Shown piece after piece: positions 30,917 through 41,674 of a DNA stretch of 64,000 nt. Under the pieces are notes generated by a model that searched no databases, was not told the origin of the DNA, and saw nothing but the letters and a program-made list of their open reading frames with translations. The stretch spans positions 1,364,001-1,428,000 of the forward strand of contig CP051247.1 of the NCBI GenBank assembly GCA_017795105.1, read 5' to 3'. Position 1 is the first letter of the stretch, and the number at the start of each line of letters is the position of its first letter. Source of the DNA: Planctomycetaceae bacterium. GTDB taxonomy: Bacteria > Planctomycetota > Planctomycetia > Planctomycetales > Planctomycetaceae. The translations under genes were made by a program, and so were the position numbers.

Positions 30917-31813
30917 ATGTTCGATCTTCAGGTCAACGGCTATGCCGGCGTCGACTTCAACGCCGATACTCTTCCTCTCGACGATATGCTACTCGCCTGT
31001 CGCATACTGAAAGAACATGGCGTCGATGCCATCCTCGCCACGGTCATCACCGCCGATCACGACGCGATGTGCCGCCGGATCGCGAATATCGTCAAGTGCT
31101 GCGAACAGTCGACCGAAGTGGAGCAGATGATCGCCGGCATTCATATCGAAGGGCCATTCCTCTCGCCGGTCCCAGGATACATTGGAGCCCACCCGCCGGA
31201 ACATTCCTGTGCAGCGAACATCCCCCTGGCCGAACGACTGCTCGAAGCCGGCGGCGGTCTGACGAAACTTTTCACACTTGCTCCTGAACAGGATCCGGAA
31301 GGGAAAGTGACCGCGTGGCTGGCCGAACGCAACGTGGTCGTCGCAGCAGGACACTGCAACCCGTCCATCGAACAGCTCCAGCGTTCGATCGATGCCGGCT
31401 TGAAAGCCTTCACGCACCTCGGCAACGGCTGCCCGATGCAGATGCACCGCCACGACAATATCGTCCAGCGGGCCTTGTCGCTGGCCGATCAGATCACACT
31501 CTGCTTTATCGCCGACGGAGCCCATGTTCCGCTGTATGCGTTGAAGAACTACATCAAACTGGCCGGCCTCGACCGCAGTGTGGTCGTGTCCGACACGATC
31601 AGCGCAGCTGGTCTGGGACCGGGCATCTATCGCCTGGCCGATCAGAACGTGACCATCGGCGACGACCTCGTCCCCTGGGCGGAAGACCGCTCCCACTTCG
31701 TCGGCTCCGCCTGCCCGCTGTACCGCATGGTCGAGAACCTGAAATCGGTCGGCTTCACCGACGAAGAGATCGATACGCTGACAAACCGCAATCCCCGCAA
31801 ACTGGTTGAGTAA
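30917..31813 (+). CDS. nagA: N-acetylglucosamine-6-phosphate deacetylase-like, lacking the N-terminal domain
   Basis: 298 residues, against about 380 for NagA. It begins at the TIM-barrel strand MFDLQVNGYAGVDFN; the roughly 50-residue N-terminal part of the usual beta-sandwich is absent. Metal and catalytic residues are retained: HIEGPF (Glu78), His146 in AAGHCNP, His167 in THLGNGCP, IADGAHV, and Asp226 in VSDTISAAG; the spacing of the two His (21) equals that in E. coli. The C-terminal beta-strands also appear shortened. Amidohydrolase turning GlcNAc-6-P into GlcN-6-P. The gap to the upstream gene is only 29 bp, so no lost 5-prime exon-like piece is hidden there. Confidence 0.85.
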   Translation: MFDLQVNGYAGVDFNADTLPLDDMLLACRILKEHGVDAILATVITADHDAMCRRIANIVKCCEQSTEVEQMIAGIHIEGPFLSPVPGYIGAHPPEHSCAANIPLAERLLEAGGGLTKLFTLAPEQDPEGKVTAWLAERNVVVAAGHCNPSIEQLQRSIDAGLKAFTHLGNGCPMQMHRHDNIVQRALSLADQITLCFIADGAHVPLYALKNYIKLAGLDRSVVVSDTISAAGLGPGIYRLADQNVTIGDDLVPWAEDRSHFVGSACPLYRMVENLKSVGFTDEEIDTLTNRNPRKLVE

Positions 31814-31820
31814 GCCACCC

Positions 31821-32504
31821 CGTAGCGGCGGCATCTTTCCGCTGAATCGACGTCGCTGAAACACTCAACGATCGATCACGTCACACGCGTCCGTCACATC
31901 GGAACCTGCTCTCGACGCATACCGACCAGCCGCACGCAATCGGCGGCAGGATGCCGCCGGTACGACGTGTCGACCGGACGCCGCTCTACTTCCGTGGACC
32001 TCCGATTACAGGCTGCTCAGCAGCCAGACGTCGACTTGCCGGTCACGCGCGACAGGCAGGAGCCTGCCCTACACTCCGGTTGACCCCAGCCGTAGCGGCG
32101 GCATCCTGCCGCCGAATCAACGTCGCTGAAACCCTCAACGATCGATCACATCACACGCGTCCGTCACATCGAAACCTGCTCTCGACGCATACCGGCCAGC
32201 CACACGCAATCGGCGGCAGGATGCCGCCGGTACGACGTGTCGACCGGACGCCGCTCTACTTCCGTGGACCTCCGATTACAGACTGCTCAGCAGCCAGAAG
32301 TCGACTTGCCGGTCAGGCCCGGCAGGAAGGAGCCTGCACTACACTCCGGTTGAACGCCACCCGTACCGGCGGCATCTTGCCGCCGAATCGACGATGCTGA
32401 AACACCCGGCGGTCGATCTCGCCATACGCGTCCGTCGCATCGAAACCTGCTCTCGACGCATACCAGCCAGCCACACGCATCGGTCGCAGGATGCCGCCGG
32501 TACG
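31821..32504. repeat. Tandem array of family 1 palindrome pairs, period 270-271 bp
   Basis: Three family 1 elements at 31821-31964, 32091-32234 and 32362-32504, each about 144 bp and bounded by inverted GGCGGCA/TGCCGCC hairpins (arms in the first and third copies have point changes). Between them are two near-identical 126-127 bp spacers that include GCTGC-TCA-GCAGC and GGCAGGAGCCTGCC palindromes. So a 270-bp unit has been duplicated in tandem about 2.5 times. Interiors share ATCGATCAC, CACACGCGTCCGTCACATCG and CCTGCTCTCGACGCATACC. No coding function; open frames through it are accidental. It fills the gap between nagA-like and the GntR gene. Confidence 0.92.
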
Positions 32505-32544
32505 GGGGGCTTTCCCTACGCTTGGAACTTTCTTCGGAATAATC

Positions 32545-32589
32545 TTGACGCCGCCCGACTGTACCACTACTATTAATACAGTTAGGGAG
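32545..32589 (+). promoter_or_regulatory. Sigma-70-type promoter with overlapping GntR operator and RBS
   Basis: TTGACG at 32545-32550 and TACTAT at 32568-32573 are separated by exactly 17 bp. A perfect inverted repeat ACTGTA (32558-32563) / TACAGT (32577-32582), 13 bp apart, lies across the -10 element, an arrangement fitting autorepression by the YtrA-type GntR regulator encoded next. AGGGAG at 32584-32589 is the ribosome site for the ATG at 32594; the leader would be very short. Confidence 0.75.
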
Positions 32590-32593
32590 CGCC

Positions 32594-32995
32594 ATGAACT
32601 TCAGCGTCAATCCATCCAGTTCCGATCCGATCTATCGGCAGTTGTCGCAGCAGATTCGCGAGGCGATTGCTCAGGGCCGTCTTGTTCCCGAAGAGCAGCT
32701 GCCTTCGGTGCGGGAGCTTTCGAAGTCCCTGGTCGTGAACCCGAATACGATTGCTCGCGTTTACACCGAACTGGAACGCGAAGGGATTCTCGTCACGCGG
32801 CAAGGTCTCGGCGTATTTGTGGCGCAGCCGCGGATTGAACTCACACGAGAGATCCGCAAGCAGAAACTGCAGGAGTCGCTCGACACCTGGCTCACCTCCG
32901 CTGTCTATCTCGGCTTCTCTGCCGAGGACGTTCTGTCACTCGTTCAGGAACGGGTTTCCAAATATCAGTGGGACCTGGTGAAGGGGAAGAAATGA
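32594..32995 (+). CDS. GntR-family transcriptional regulator, YtrA type
   Basis: 133 residues. Winged-helix DNA-binding domain at about 8-75 with the GntR signature PIYRQLSQQIREAIAQGRLV, EEQLPSVRELSKSLVVNPNT and ELEREGILVTRQGLGVFV. The C-terminus is a short helical dimerisation tail rather than an effector domain, which defines the YtrA subfamily; such regulators usually control the ABC transporter genes beside them. Its stop overlaps the ATPase start (ATGA), and a matching inverted repeat lies on its own promoter, so the whole 32594-36107 unit is probably autoregulated. The effector is unknown. Confidence 0.93.
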   Translation: MNFSVNPSSSDPIYRQLSQQIREAIAQGRLVPEEQLPSVRELSKSLVVNPNTIARVYTELEREGILVTRQGLGVFVAQPRIELTREIRKQKLQESLDTWLTSAVYLGFSAEDVLSLVQERVSKYQWDLVKGKK

Positions 32996-33954
32996 TCGGC
33001 GAGTCACCTCCAAATCCGGTTCCGGCGGTCGAAGCCATCGGCCTGACCAAGTTCTACGACGGTCGTCCGGTCGTGAATCAGGTCAGCTTTCAGATTCCGA
33101 CCGGCTGCGTGTACGGCTTTCTCGGCTGCAACGGAGCGGGCAAATCGACAACAACGAAGATGCTGACCGGCATGGTCATTCCCGATGCCGGTTCGGCTCG
33201 ACTGCTCGGCCACGAAGTTTCCGAATTCAACGCTGAGATCCGCGAACGCATCGCCTATATCGCGGAAGGTCATCCGCTCTACTCGTGGATGACGATCAAA
33301 GAAGCGGTTCGCTTTACGCGGCCGTTCTACAAACGCTGGAACGATCGCCTCCTCGAACAGGTGCTCGATCATTTCGAACTTCCAATGAAGCGGAAGATCC
33401 GCCGGCTCTCCAAAGGGCAACAGGCCCAGGTCTCGCTGGCACTGGCGATCGCACCTCAACCCGAATTGCTGATCATGGATGATCCCACGCTCGGACTCGA
33501 TACAGTTGTCCGACGTGAGTTTCTGGAATCAATGATCCAGATTATCCAGCGTCAGGGCCGAACAATCATGTTCAGCTCGCACATTCTGGGAGATGTCGAA
33601 CGTGTCGCCGACCGCATCGGCATCATGGTCGATGGTGTCCTGCGGGTCGACTGTGCAATCGATGAGTTCAAGCAGAACATCGGAAAGATGGTGCTCGAGT
33701 TCGACCGGCCTGTGAATGGATCGACATCGTTTCCGAATGTCCCAGGCGTCGTGGGGACGCGGTCGATTCTGAATCAGCTCGAAGTCATCGTCGTCAACAT
33801 CAACGATGAACATCGCCGCCTGGCCGAGGAACTTAAGCCCCGGCAGATCGAAGTCCAGTCGATGAATCTGGAAGATTCGTTTCTGGAATATACCCGCACC
33901 AATCGGAAATCAGTCCCCGTCTTCGTCGATCAACTTCCTGCGGAGAAAGTCTGA
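32992..33954 (+). CDS. ABC transporter ATP-binding protein
   Basis: 320 residues. Walker A GCNGAGKSTTTK, Q-loop region near YIAEGHPLYSWMT, signature RLSKGQQAQVSLALA (a KGQQ variant of LSGGQ), Walker B LLIMDDPTLGLD, and switch His in MFSSHILGDVERVA. Walker B carries Asp-Asp where most exporters have Asp-Glu, so the catalytic Glu is replaced by Asp; this is a notable variant and may slow ATP hydrolysis. A C-terminal extension (about 225-320) follows. The ATG at 32992 overlaps the GntR stop. Downstream permease overlaps by one base, indicating tight coupling in a drug/antimicrobial-peptide or envelope-stress type exporter. Confidence 0.92.
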   Translation: MIGESPPNPVPAVEAIGLTKFYDGRPVVNQVSFQIPTGCVYGFLGCNGAGKSTTTKMLTGMVIPDAGSARLLGHEVSEFNAEIRERIAYIAEGHPLYSWMTIKEAVRFTRPFYKRWNDRLLEQVLDHFELPMKRKIRRLSKGQQAQVSLALAIAPQPELLIMDDPTLGLDTVVRREFLESMIQIIQRQGRTIMFSSHILGDVERVADRIGIMVDGVLRVDCAIDEFKQNIGKMVLEFDRPVNGSTSFPNVPGVVGTRSILNQLEVIVVNINDEHRRLAEELKPRQIEVQSMNLEDSFLEYTRTNRKSVPVFVDQLPAEKV

Positions 33955-34613
33955 TGTGGTCGCTCGCCCTCATTCGTAAAGAGTTCTGGCAGTTACTGCC
34001 GCTGCAGATCGTCGGCCTGGGGCTGATGATGCTGTATGTTTTCAGCCTCTGCGGCTTTCAACCGCTCAATCTAAGTGTCGCCTACCCGACTGACATTCCA
34101 TTCTTTAATTACACCACGGCGAATACCATTCCCATTCTCGGCGGGTGTCTCGCCATTCTCCTCGGCTTCTGGCAGACGTTGTCGGAATCCTACCGAGGGA
34201 CCTGGCTGTTTCTGTGGCATCGGCCGGTCAGTCGGATGCACATCACGATCGTGAAACTGCTGACCGGGCTCGGGATTCTCTGGGGAATCCTGGTCCTGCC
34301 GATGCTCGTCTATGCCTGGTGGGCCTCCATTCCCGGTAACGTTCCCGCACCGATGTTGTGGGAAAACACCGCCATGTACTGGAAGAGCTGCTTCGGCCTG
34401 TCGATGGTCTACCTGAGTAGCTTTCTGTGTGGACTGCGACAGGCCCGCTGGCACGGAAGCCGCCTGCTTCCCCTGATTGTCGCTGTTGCGGCTGCCTTCA
34501 CGCTGCTGTCGACCGAATACCTTTACACGGCAACGCTGGTGTTAATCGTCGTAATCGATTGCCTGTTTCTCGCAGCGATTCACTACCAGCTGACTCACGA
34601 AGACTTCTCGTAA
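33954..34613 (+). CDS. ABC transporter permease (six-TM, half-size)
   Basis: 219 residues with about six transmembrane helices (around 14-35, 58-78, 98-120, 135-155, 165-185, 188-208). No conserved family motif beyond WSLALIRKEFWQLLPLQI at the N-terminus, typical of ABC-2 permeases. Its ATG shares the A of the ATPase TGA stop. Together with the ATPase it would form the membrane part of a GntR/YtrA-controlled exporter; substrate unknown. Confidence 0.83.
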   Translation: MWSLALIRKEFWQLLPLQIVGLGLMMLYVFSLCGFQPLNLSVAYPTDIPFFNYTTANTIPILGGCLAILLGFWQTLSESYRGTWLFLWHRPVSRMHITIVKLLTGLGILWGILVLPMLVYAWWASIPGNVPAPMLWENTAMYWKSCFGLSMVYLSSFLCGLRQARWHGSRLLPLIVAVAAAFTLLSTEYLYTATLVLIVVIDCLFLAAIHYQLTHEDFS

Positions 34614-34640
34614 GCCGGCCTCTGTCCGGGGAGCGCTCTC

Positions 34641-36107
34641 ATGTCTACTCCAGTGATCAGAAAATCGTGGCCCGTCGTCGCCCTGTTGACCGTGGGTCTG
34701 ATTATTGCTTACGTCTTCGGAGCGATCATCGTCTCCTCGATTGTCTCGAGTTTCCTCCCCGGGCCGTATCGACATCAGAAATCGATTGTCGCCACGGGAA
34801 GCGGAGAGATCCTGATTCAGCATTATGAATATCTCAACAGCGATTACGAGCAGTACTACACCGACCTCGATGGCGAACGCAAAGAGATCACAGCCACGGA
34901 CAGTCCACAGTCGTTGACGCACCTCAGCTCACTGAAAGACGATGAGGATTATTCTTTTGAGCAATATCGGCGTCGACTGATCTTCGCCTTTCTGGATCGT
35001 GAACAGAGGCCTCGGAAATGGTACCTCATCGTCGAGAACGACAAACCCGCGACGGGCTATTTTGAAGTGTACGATCCGCTCACGAATCGGCGACTCTTCT
35101 TCGTGGGACGACAGGGCCGCAGCGAAACGCGGCCAACGAAAAGCGATGTCTTCGAGCTGCCCCGCATCAGCGGAGACTACTATCTTCAATCGGTTCTGCT
35201 GATCAATGAGACGCCGTATTACATCAACGGCATCCATGGCACCATCCCCTCGTCGAGCTGGGGTTCGGCGACCAGAACGGGATCTTTGTTCGACACGTTC
35301 GGATTTCTCCGATCGGGCGACAATCGCGTATGGCAGATCAATTTCATCACCGGAGAAGTCAGCCCGTTTCTACCGGAACTGCGAGTTCACGACATGAAGC
35401 AACTGACGCTGAACAGGGAGCAGTTGCCAGCCGACTGGACCCAAGCCGACCGTCGCACGGAATCGGGAATCATCGTTCGCACGGAAGACGCGCTGGTCTG
35501 GTCCAGCCTGCACGAGGAAAAATCACTTCGTGCGGCAATCCCAAAATCACTTCAGCATGAGGATTTCTCCGCCCGACTTCAGGGGGAGAATCGCGTCGTC
35601 TACTTGACCTCAAGCGATATGGAAAACCAGCAACTCCGGGAACTGAACCTTCTCTGGACGGACTTTTCCGGTGATACGATCGACGAGAAGAAGGGTGTCA
35701 TCACCCAACCGACCTACCAGCAGGACTTCCAAAACAACCGCTGGACGGCTACGGCTGTCGTGCCGGGATTCCTGCCGTTCGTATCGCTCCTCGCCATCAT
35801 GCCGGTCGACGACGTTGCACAACGGGAAGAGATCACCCTGGCGGAAGCCCGGTGGCTGATCGTACGGCACTCGACCGATGTTCTGCTTACACTGTTCGCC
35901 ATTGGAGGCCTCCTCGCCGCCTGGTTCTATCGCGTCAGCAAAGCTCGCAGCGTCGAATTCTCCTGGATGGGACTCGCATGGATCGTCCTCATGGGACCAT
36001 TCGGCTACATCATTCTCCGCTACGTCACCTGGTACCGCCGCCCTGCCCTGCAGCCGATCGATTCACGGCCTGGCATCGATATCATCAGCCTCCCGCAAGC
36101 GGGATGA
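34641..36107 (+). CDS. Large two-TM protein accompanying the GntR-ABC unit
   Basis: 488 residues, not recognised. An N-terminal TM (about 11-38), a long extracytoplasmic region rich in aromatic and charged residues (40-405), and two C-terminal TMs (about 413-435 and 442-465) followed by a Pro-rich tail. The extracytoplasmic part has repeating beta-strand patterns (YYLQSVLLINETPYYING, DNRVWQINFITGEV) compatible with a propeller-like fold. GGGAG seven bases before ATG 34641 supports the start. Being last in the unit, it is probably an accessory or sensor subunit of the transporter; a guess from position. Confidence 0.78.
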   Translation: MSTPVIRKSWPVVALLTVGLIIAYVFGAIIVSSIVSSFLPGPYRHQKSIVATGSGEILIQHYEYLNSDYEQYYTDLDGERKEITATDSPQSLTHLSSLKDDEDYSFEQYRRRLIFAFLDREQRPRKWYLIVENDKPATGYFEVYDPLTNRRLFFVGRQGRSETRPTKSDVFELPRISGDYYLQSVLLINETPYYINGIHGTIPSSSWGSATRTGSLFDTFGFLRSGDNRVWQINFITGEVSPFLPELRVHDMKQLTLNREQLPADWTQADRRTESGIIVRTEDALVWSSLHEEKSLRAAIPKSLQHEDFSARLQGENRVVYLTSSDMENQQLRELNLLWTDFSGDTIDEKKGVITQPTYQQDFQNNRWTATAVVPGFLPFVSLLAIMPVDDVAQREEITLAEARWLIVRHSTDVLLTLFAIGGLLAAWFYRVSKARSVEFSWMGLAWIVLMGPFGYIILRYVTWYRRPALQPIDSRPGIDIISLPQAG

Positions 36108-36248
36108 GGACATAGGCGGTCGACCATCCAACTCGAGTAGACTCGGGACAGACATAGGGTCCGCTGGGGATGCGGGAGTTATGACTCAAAGGGTCTCGAA
36201 CAGATGTCATTTTGTCTTGCCCAATCTTTGGTAGTCAGGCAACTCGTG

Positions 36249-36410
36249 TCCCTTCGCCCCCTTTAGGGGGAGCGGCTTAATCACTCTGCTGGAAGCAGAA
36301 GGCCCGAGAGGCGGATAAGGTGGCGATCAACTAGCGATGCTCCATACAGATGAGAATCAACGGCCCGATTCCCCCTTCACTCGAACCCTCTCCCCCAGGG
36401 GGGCGAGGGA
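36249..36410. repeat. Family 6 palindrome pair (REPIN-like) in a gene-free gap
   Basis: Left arm TCCCTTCGCCCCC-TTT-AGGGGGAGCG (36249-36274 in pieces: CCCCCT at 36257-36262, AGGGGG at 36265-36270). Right arm CCCTC-TCCCCC-AG-GGGGG-CGAGGG (36386-36409). The two are inverted, about 160 bp overall. The whole gap 36108-36622 has no recognisable gene; the 36410-36620 part shows nothing further. Confidence 0.7.
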
Positions 36411-36622
36411 ACTTACTTACCGTTGCTCTCCCTCACGGTCGGCCATTAAAAATCCTCTGACCAATAGATCCCACGTTCCGTGCGGACGCGTATGTGCGCT
36501 CCTCGAGACAATCAGGAGTCATTGTTCCGGGAGGGGTTTGGGGACGCAACGGGACTCCACACTGCGTTGAAAGTCGTGACCGCGTCCCCACAGCGGACTC
36601 TACGGGTTCTACTTGCGTGGAC

Positions 36623-37720
36623 TTAGCCCCAGGCTGACATTCGGTCGATGGCTCGCCAGATGAGTTGTTCAGACTGTTCGAGCACGGCTCGTCGCCAGAC
36701 GGGATCTTTGGGGCAGAAACTATCTTCGAGTTCGGCTCTCAACGTTCTTCGCCGGGCCGAATCGATGCCGTCGCAATGATACGCGGTGTTCTCGCGGATC
36801 AGGATGTTGAGCATCTTCAGACTTGAGAGCGTGCCGAACTCGGCACAACAGGAAAGAGTCTCCGCCGCCGTTGACTTCTCGAAAAACCATTTGCTGAAAC
36901 TGCCACGGGCTCGATAAGGCGGCTCGCTCTCGGTTGGCAGCGAATCGAGAGCATCGGCTGGATATGTCTCGGCCATCCAATCCCGCGTGCAGGAATTCAG
37001 TGGGTGATCAACGAACAACTGCCCGCGTCCGTACTCGCCGATTCCGGTGTGAAAGTCGAGATGGCACGCCCGGCGGGTCGTCCGAGTCAACTCGGGGATC
37101 AGCGATTGCAGCTGAGCCGTGGTCCAGTTCGGTTCGCGGCCGCCGAAGAAAAGTCCCTGCTCAAACTCATACTGCCCGGTGGTAATCGCCTTCTGAATGT
37201 TCCCGTAGCCGTAGCGCAGCACGAGAACAGCCGCCATCAGAGAAAACTGTCCCGGCCAGCTTCCACTCCGCTTCGGATTCAGGAAGCAGTCGATCTTCCG
37301 ATACGTTTCCTGGGCCCCCTCATAATATTCGCCCGGAAGCAGAAAGTTGCGATTGCTGTCGACATTGCGATCGTCCATGCGTCGACTGTGTACCCACCCC
37401 CAGGGATTGAGAGCATGCAGGATCGTCACCTGCACGGTTTTTGGCAATGGGGTTCGTTGCAGCCGGTCCAGAAACGCGAGTTGAGCCGCCGAGCCAGGTG
37501 GAGACTCGACCCCATGCAGTCCGCTGGAAAGTAGAAGACGCAGGGGAGCATCCGGACTGCCGCAGCGAATCACATCAAGCGCAAGCGGCTGCTCGGCGGT
37601 TCCTAGTGGATGCGAAATCGACGTCGCTGAACAACCGGTCTGGCCCGCCATCTGCAGGATTCGAGAGCGGGCTTCGTCATAGGAGTCTGAAAACCAGATT
37701 TCGCTGCCGGTGCCTGTCAC
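36623..37720 (-). CDS. DUF2817 / M14-like metallopeptidase family protein
   Basis: 365 residues. Zinc-peptidase features: LSSGLHGVESPPGSAAQLAF (His-x-x-Glu zinc pair), LHALNPWGWVHSRRMDDRNVD followed by SNRNF (substrate-carboxylate-binding region), and ACHLDFHTGIGEYGRGQL (third zinc His). This is the DUF2817 branch of the M14 carboxypeptidase fold; substrate unknown. I place the start at a GTG (37718-37720) with AGGAGA five bases upstream rather than at more distant upstream codons, since that avoids overlap with the divergent aldo/keto reductase gene and gives a protein that begins directly before the domain. No signal peptide, so cytoplasmic. Confidence 0.82.
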   Translation of the reverse strand: MTGTGSEIWFSDSYDEARSRILQMAGQTGCSATSISHPLGTAEQPLALDVIRCGSPDAPLRLLLSSGLHGVESPPGSAAQLAFLDRLQRTPLPKTVQVTILHALNPWGWVHSRRMDDRNVDSNRNFLLPGEYYEGAQETYRKIDCFLNPKRSGSWPGQFSLMAAVLVLRYGYGNIQKAITTGQYEFEQGLFFGGREPNWTTAQLQSLIPELTRTTRRACHLDFHTGIGEYGRGQLFVDHPLNSCTRDWMAETYPADALDSLPTESEPPYRARGSFSKWFFEKSTAAETLSCCAEFGTLSSLKMLNILIRENTAYHCDGIDSARRRTLRAELEDSFCPKDPVWRRAVLEQSEQLIWRAIDRMSAWG

Positions 37721-37821
37721 CCTGTCTCCTCTGCTGAATTTCACGTTGACTGCGAGAGTTGCTAGACTCGGGAGAAGAACACTCCCGCTCTGTTGAGTAT
37801 AGCGAAGAAAGATTTTCTCAC

Positions 37822-38838
37822 ATGGAACGTCGACGGATTGGACAGACTTCTCTGGTCGTTTCGGATATTTGCCTGGGTACGATGACATTCGGCTCCACCT
37901 GCGATGAAACGGAAGCGTTTCGCATCATGGACCGGGCCTTCGACGCCGGAATCGATTTCCTCGACATGGCCGAGATCTACCCGGTCCCCCCCGAGAAAGA
38001 GTGGGTGCACCGCACGGAAGAAATCGTCGGCCGCTGGCTGAAGACGAAGCCGCGCGACGCCATCATCATCGCCACCAAATTCTGCGGCCCGGGTCATGGC
38101 TGGTTCGTCCCGCCCGTGCGGGAAGGCTACACCTGCATCGATCGTCACCATATCCGCCGGGCGATTGAAGGATCATTGCGGCGACTGCAGACCGATTACG
38201 TCGACCTGTATCAATGCCACTGGCCCGACCACGACTTCTCCTATCAGCACACGCTCGAAGTGCTCGACGAACTCGTGTACGAGGGCAAGGTCCGCTACGT
38301 CGGCTGCAGCAATGAAACGCCCTGGGGCCTGATGAAATCGCTGGCAACTGCTGAGCAGGCGGGCACCGTGCGGTACGAATCGATCCAGAACAACTTCAGC
38401 CTGATCAATCGCCGCTTTGAAGATTCACTCGCCGATATCTGCCGACGGGAGAAAGTGAGCTGCCTTCCCTACTCTCCAATCGGCGGCGGCGTGCTGACCG
38501 GCAAGTACTGCGATGGCAAGTTCCCCAAGGGAGCCCGCTTCTCGACCTACATGGAAAAAGGCGAACGCCAGCAGGTGATGGTCCGCCGCTTCGTGAACGA
38601 GAAGTCGCTGGCGACGACGAAAGAACTGTGCGAACTTGCTGGCGAACTCGGCATCACCCCGGCCACGCTGGCGACCAGCTGGAGCAAGCAACACGACTTT
38701 GTTGCTTCGACGATTGTGGGAGCCAACACGCTCGACCAGCTCGAAGAAATTCTGCCCGCTTGCGACTACGTGCTCGATGATCAGGCACTCAAGCGGATTG
38801 ACGAGATCACGGCGAAGTATCCGTATCCACTCGGGTAG
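37822..38838 (+). CDS. Aldo/keto reductase (Tas/YghZ-like)
   Basis: 338 residues, normal length. Begins MERRRIGQTSLVVSDICLGT. Catalytic tetrad: Asp in FLDMAEIYP, Tyr in the same motif, Lys in AIIIATKFCG and His in DLYQCHWPDHD. C-terminal NADPH-binding part is AASTIVG-like (FVASTIVGANTLDQLEE). TIM-barrel oxidoreductase that reduces aldehydes/ketones with NADPH; natural substrate not predictable. The ATG at 37822 begins the first beta-strand; the frame is open further upstream but without homology. Divergent from the DUF2817 gene with a 100-bp gap. Confidence 0.92.
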   Translation: MERRRIGQTSLVVSDICLGTMTFGSTCDETEAFRIMDRAFDAGIDFLDMAEIYPVPPEKEWVHRTEEIVGRWLKTKPRDAIIIATKFCGPGHGWFVPPVREGYTCIDRHHIRRAIEGSLRRLQTDYVDLYQCHWPDHDFSYQHTLEVLDELVYEGKVRYVGCSNETPWGLMKSLATAEQAGTVRYESIQNNFSLINRRFEDSLADICRREKVSCLPYSPIGGGVLTGKYCDGKFPKGARFSTYMEKGERQQVMVRRFVNEKSLATTKELCELAGELGITPATLATSWSKQHDFVASTIVGANTLDQLEEILPACDYVLDDQALKRIDEITAKYPYPLG

Positions 38839-39051
38839 AGCCCTCTCTCGACGCGTTCAATAACCGTGCCCAGGTGTGATCGCATAGAAGTGACGTTGAT
38901 CGCCGGGCGCCGCAGTTGACTCGGCGCGTCGAGACGCAACCTACTTTTCCATGCCTCAAACGCCAGAAAGCAGGTTGGATTAGTCATCAGGCGGATCGAG
39001 AAAATCCCAACCCGAAGCGTCGGGTGCTTGAGCTCGTCGAATTGACAGCCC
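38839..39051. other. Intergenic region with a partial family 5 repeat
   Basis: Contains AATCCCAACCCGAAGCGT around 39003-39020, a single arm of the family 5 repeat seen near 22697-22768. No gene seen between the aldo/keto reductase and the glutamine synthetase terminator. Confidence 0.55.
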
Positions 39052-39102
39052 AGTAAAAGAAGACGACCGGTCGGGGAATGACACCAGGTTCCCCACCGGT
39101 CG
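39052..39102 (-). terminator. Terminator downstream of glnN
   Basis: CGACCGGT-CGGGGAA (39064-39078) pairs with TTCCCC-ACCGGTCG (39089-39102): 14 bp with one unpaired C and a ten-base loop. On the minus strand the stem is followed by TCTTCTTTTACT, a T-rich tail. It lies about 100 bp beyond the glutamine synthetase stop. Confidence 0.8.
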
Positions 39103-39204
39103 CCTCCCGCTCAGTGCAGGAGCATTCTCGATTGTCTGCACACTGGAGTCGGCTCCGGTCGTCGATTTGGCTGCGACGACCGGAACGTGACCCCGTTCAG
39201 GTAA

Positions 39205-41457
<2,253 letters not shown>

Positions 41458-41674
41458 GAGTTGGTGCCTCTCATTGATCGCGTCCGAACTGCCTGGAAAA
41501 GAACGCTGTGTGTTAAGGAAGGAATTCGCCGTATCGCTGCAGTTCCCCACGACACGAGTCTTTTTTTGAATTCTTCTTCAAGAAAAGCAATTGATATGCC
41601 GCAGTCATAACAAACAAAGAATTCGCGTTTTTCAGCTGAAAATCCGCCTTCCGCATTTCGACTGCCTAAGCAAA

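Noticed and set aside
31951..32400. 149-codon plus-strand open frame with duplicated peptides
   Set aside because: Lies entirely within the 270-bp tandem array; the repeated peptide comes from the repeat DNA.
31821..32504. CRISPR-like regular repetition
   Set aside because: Period 270 bp, repeats 144 bp with internal hairpins, near-identical spacers and no cas genes: not a CRISPR array.
36108..36622. Possible small gene in the gap after the GntR-ABC unit
   Set aside because: Short frames overlap the family 6 palindromes and show no ribosome site or recognisable protein.
37746..37768. TTGACT ... TAGACT as a promoter for the aldo/keto reductase
   Set aside because: The spacing is only 11 bp, too short for a sigma-70 promoter.
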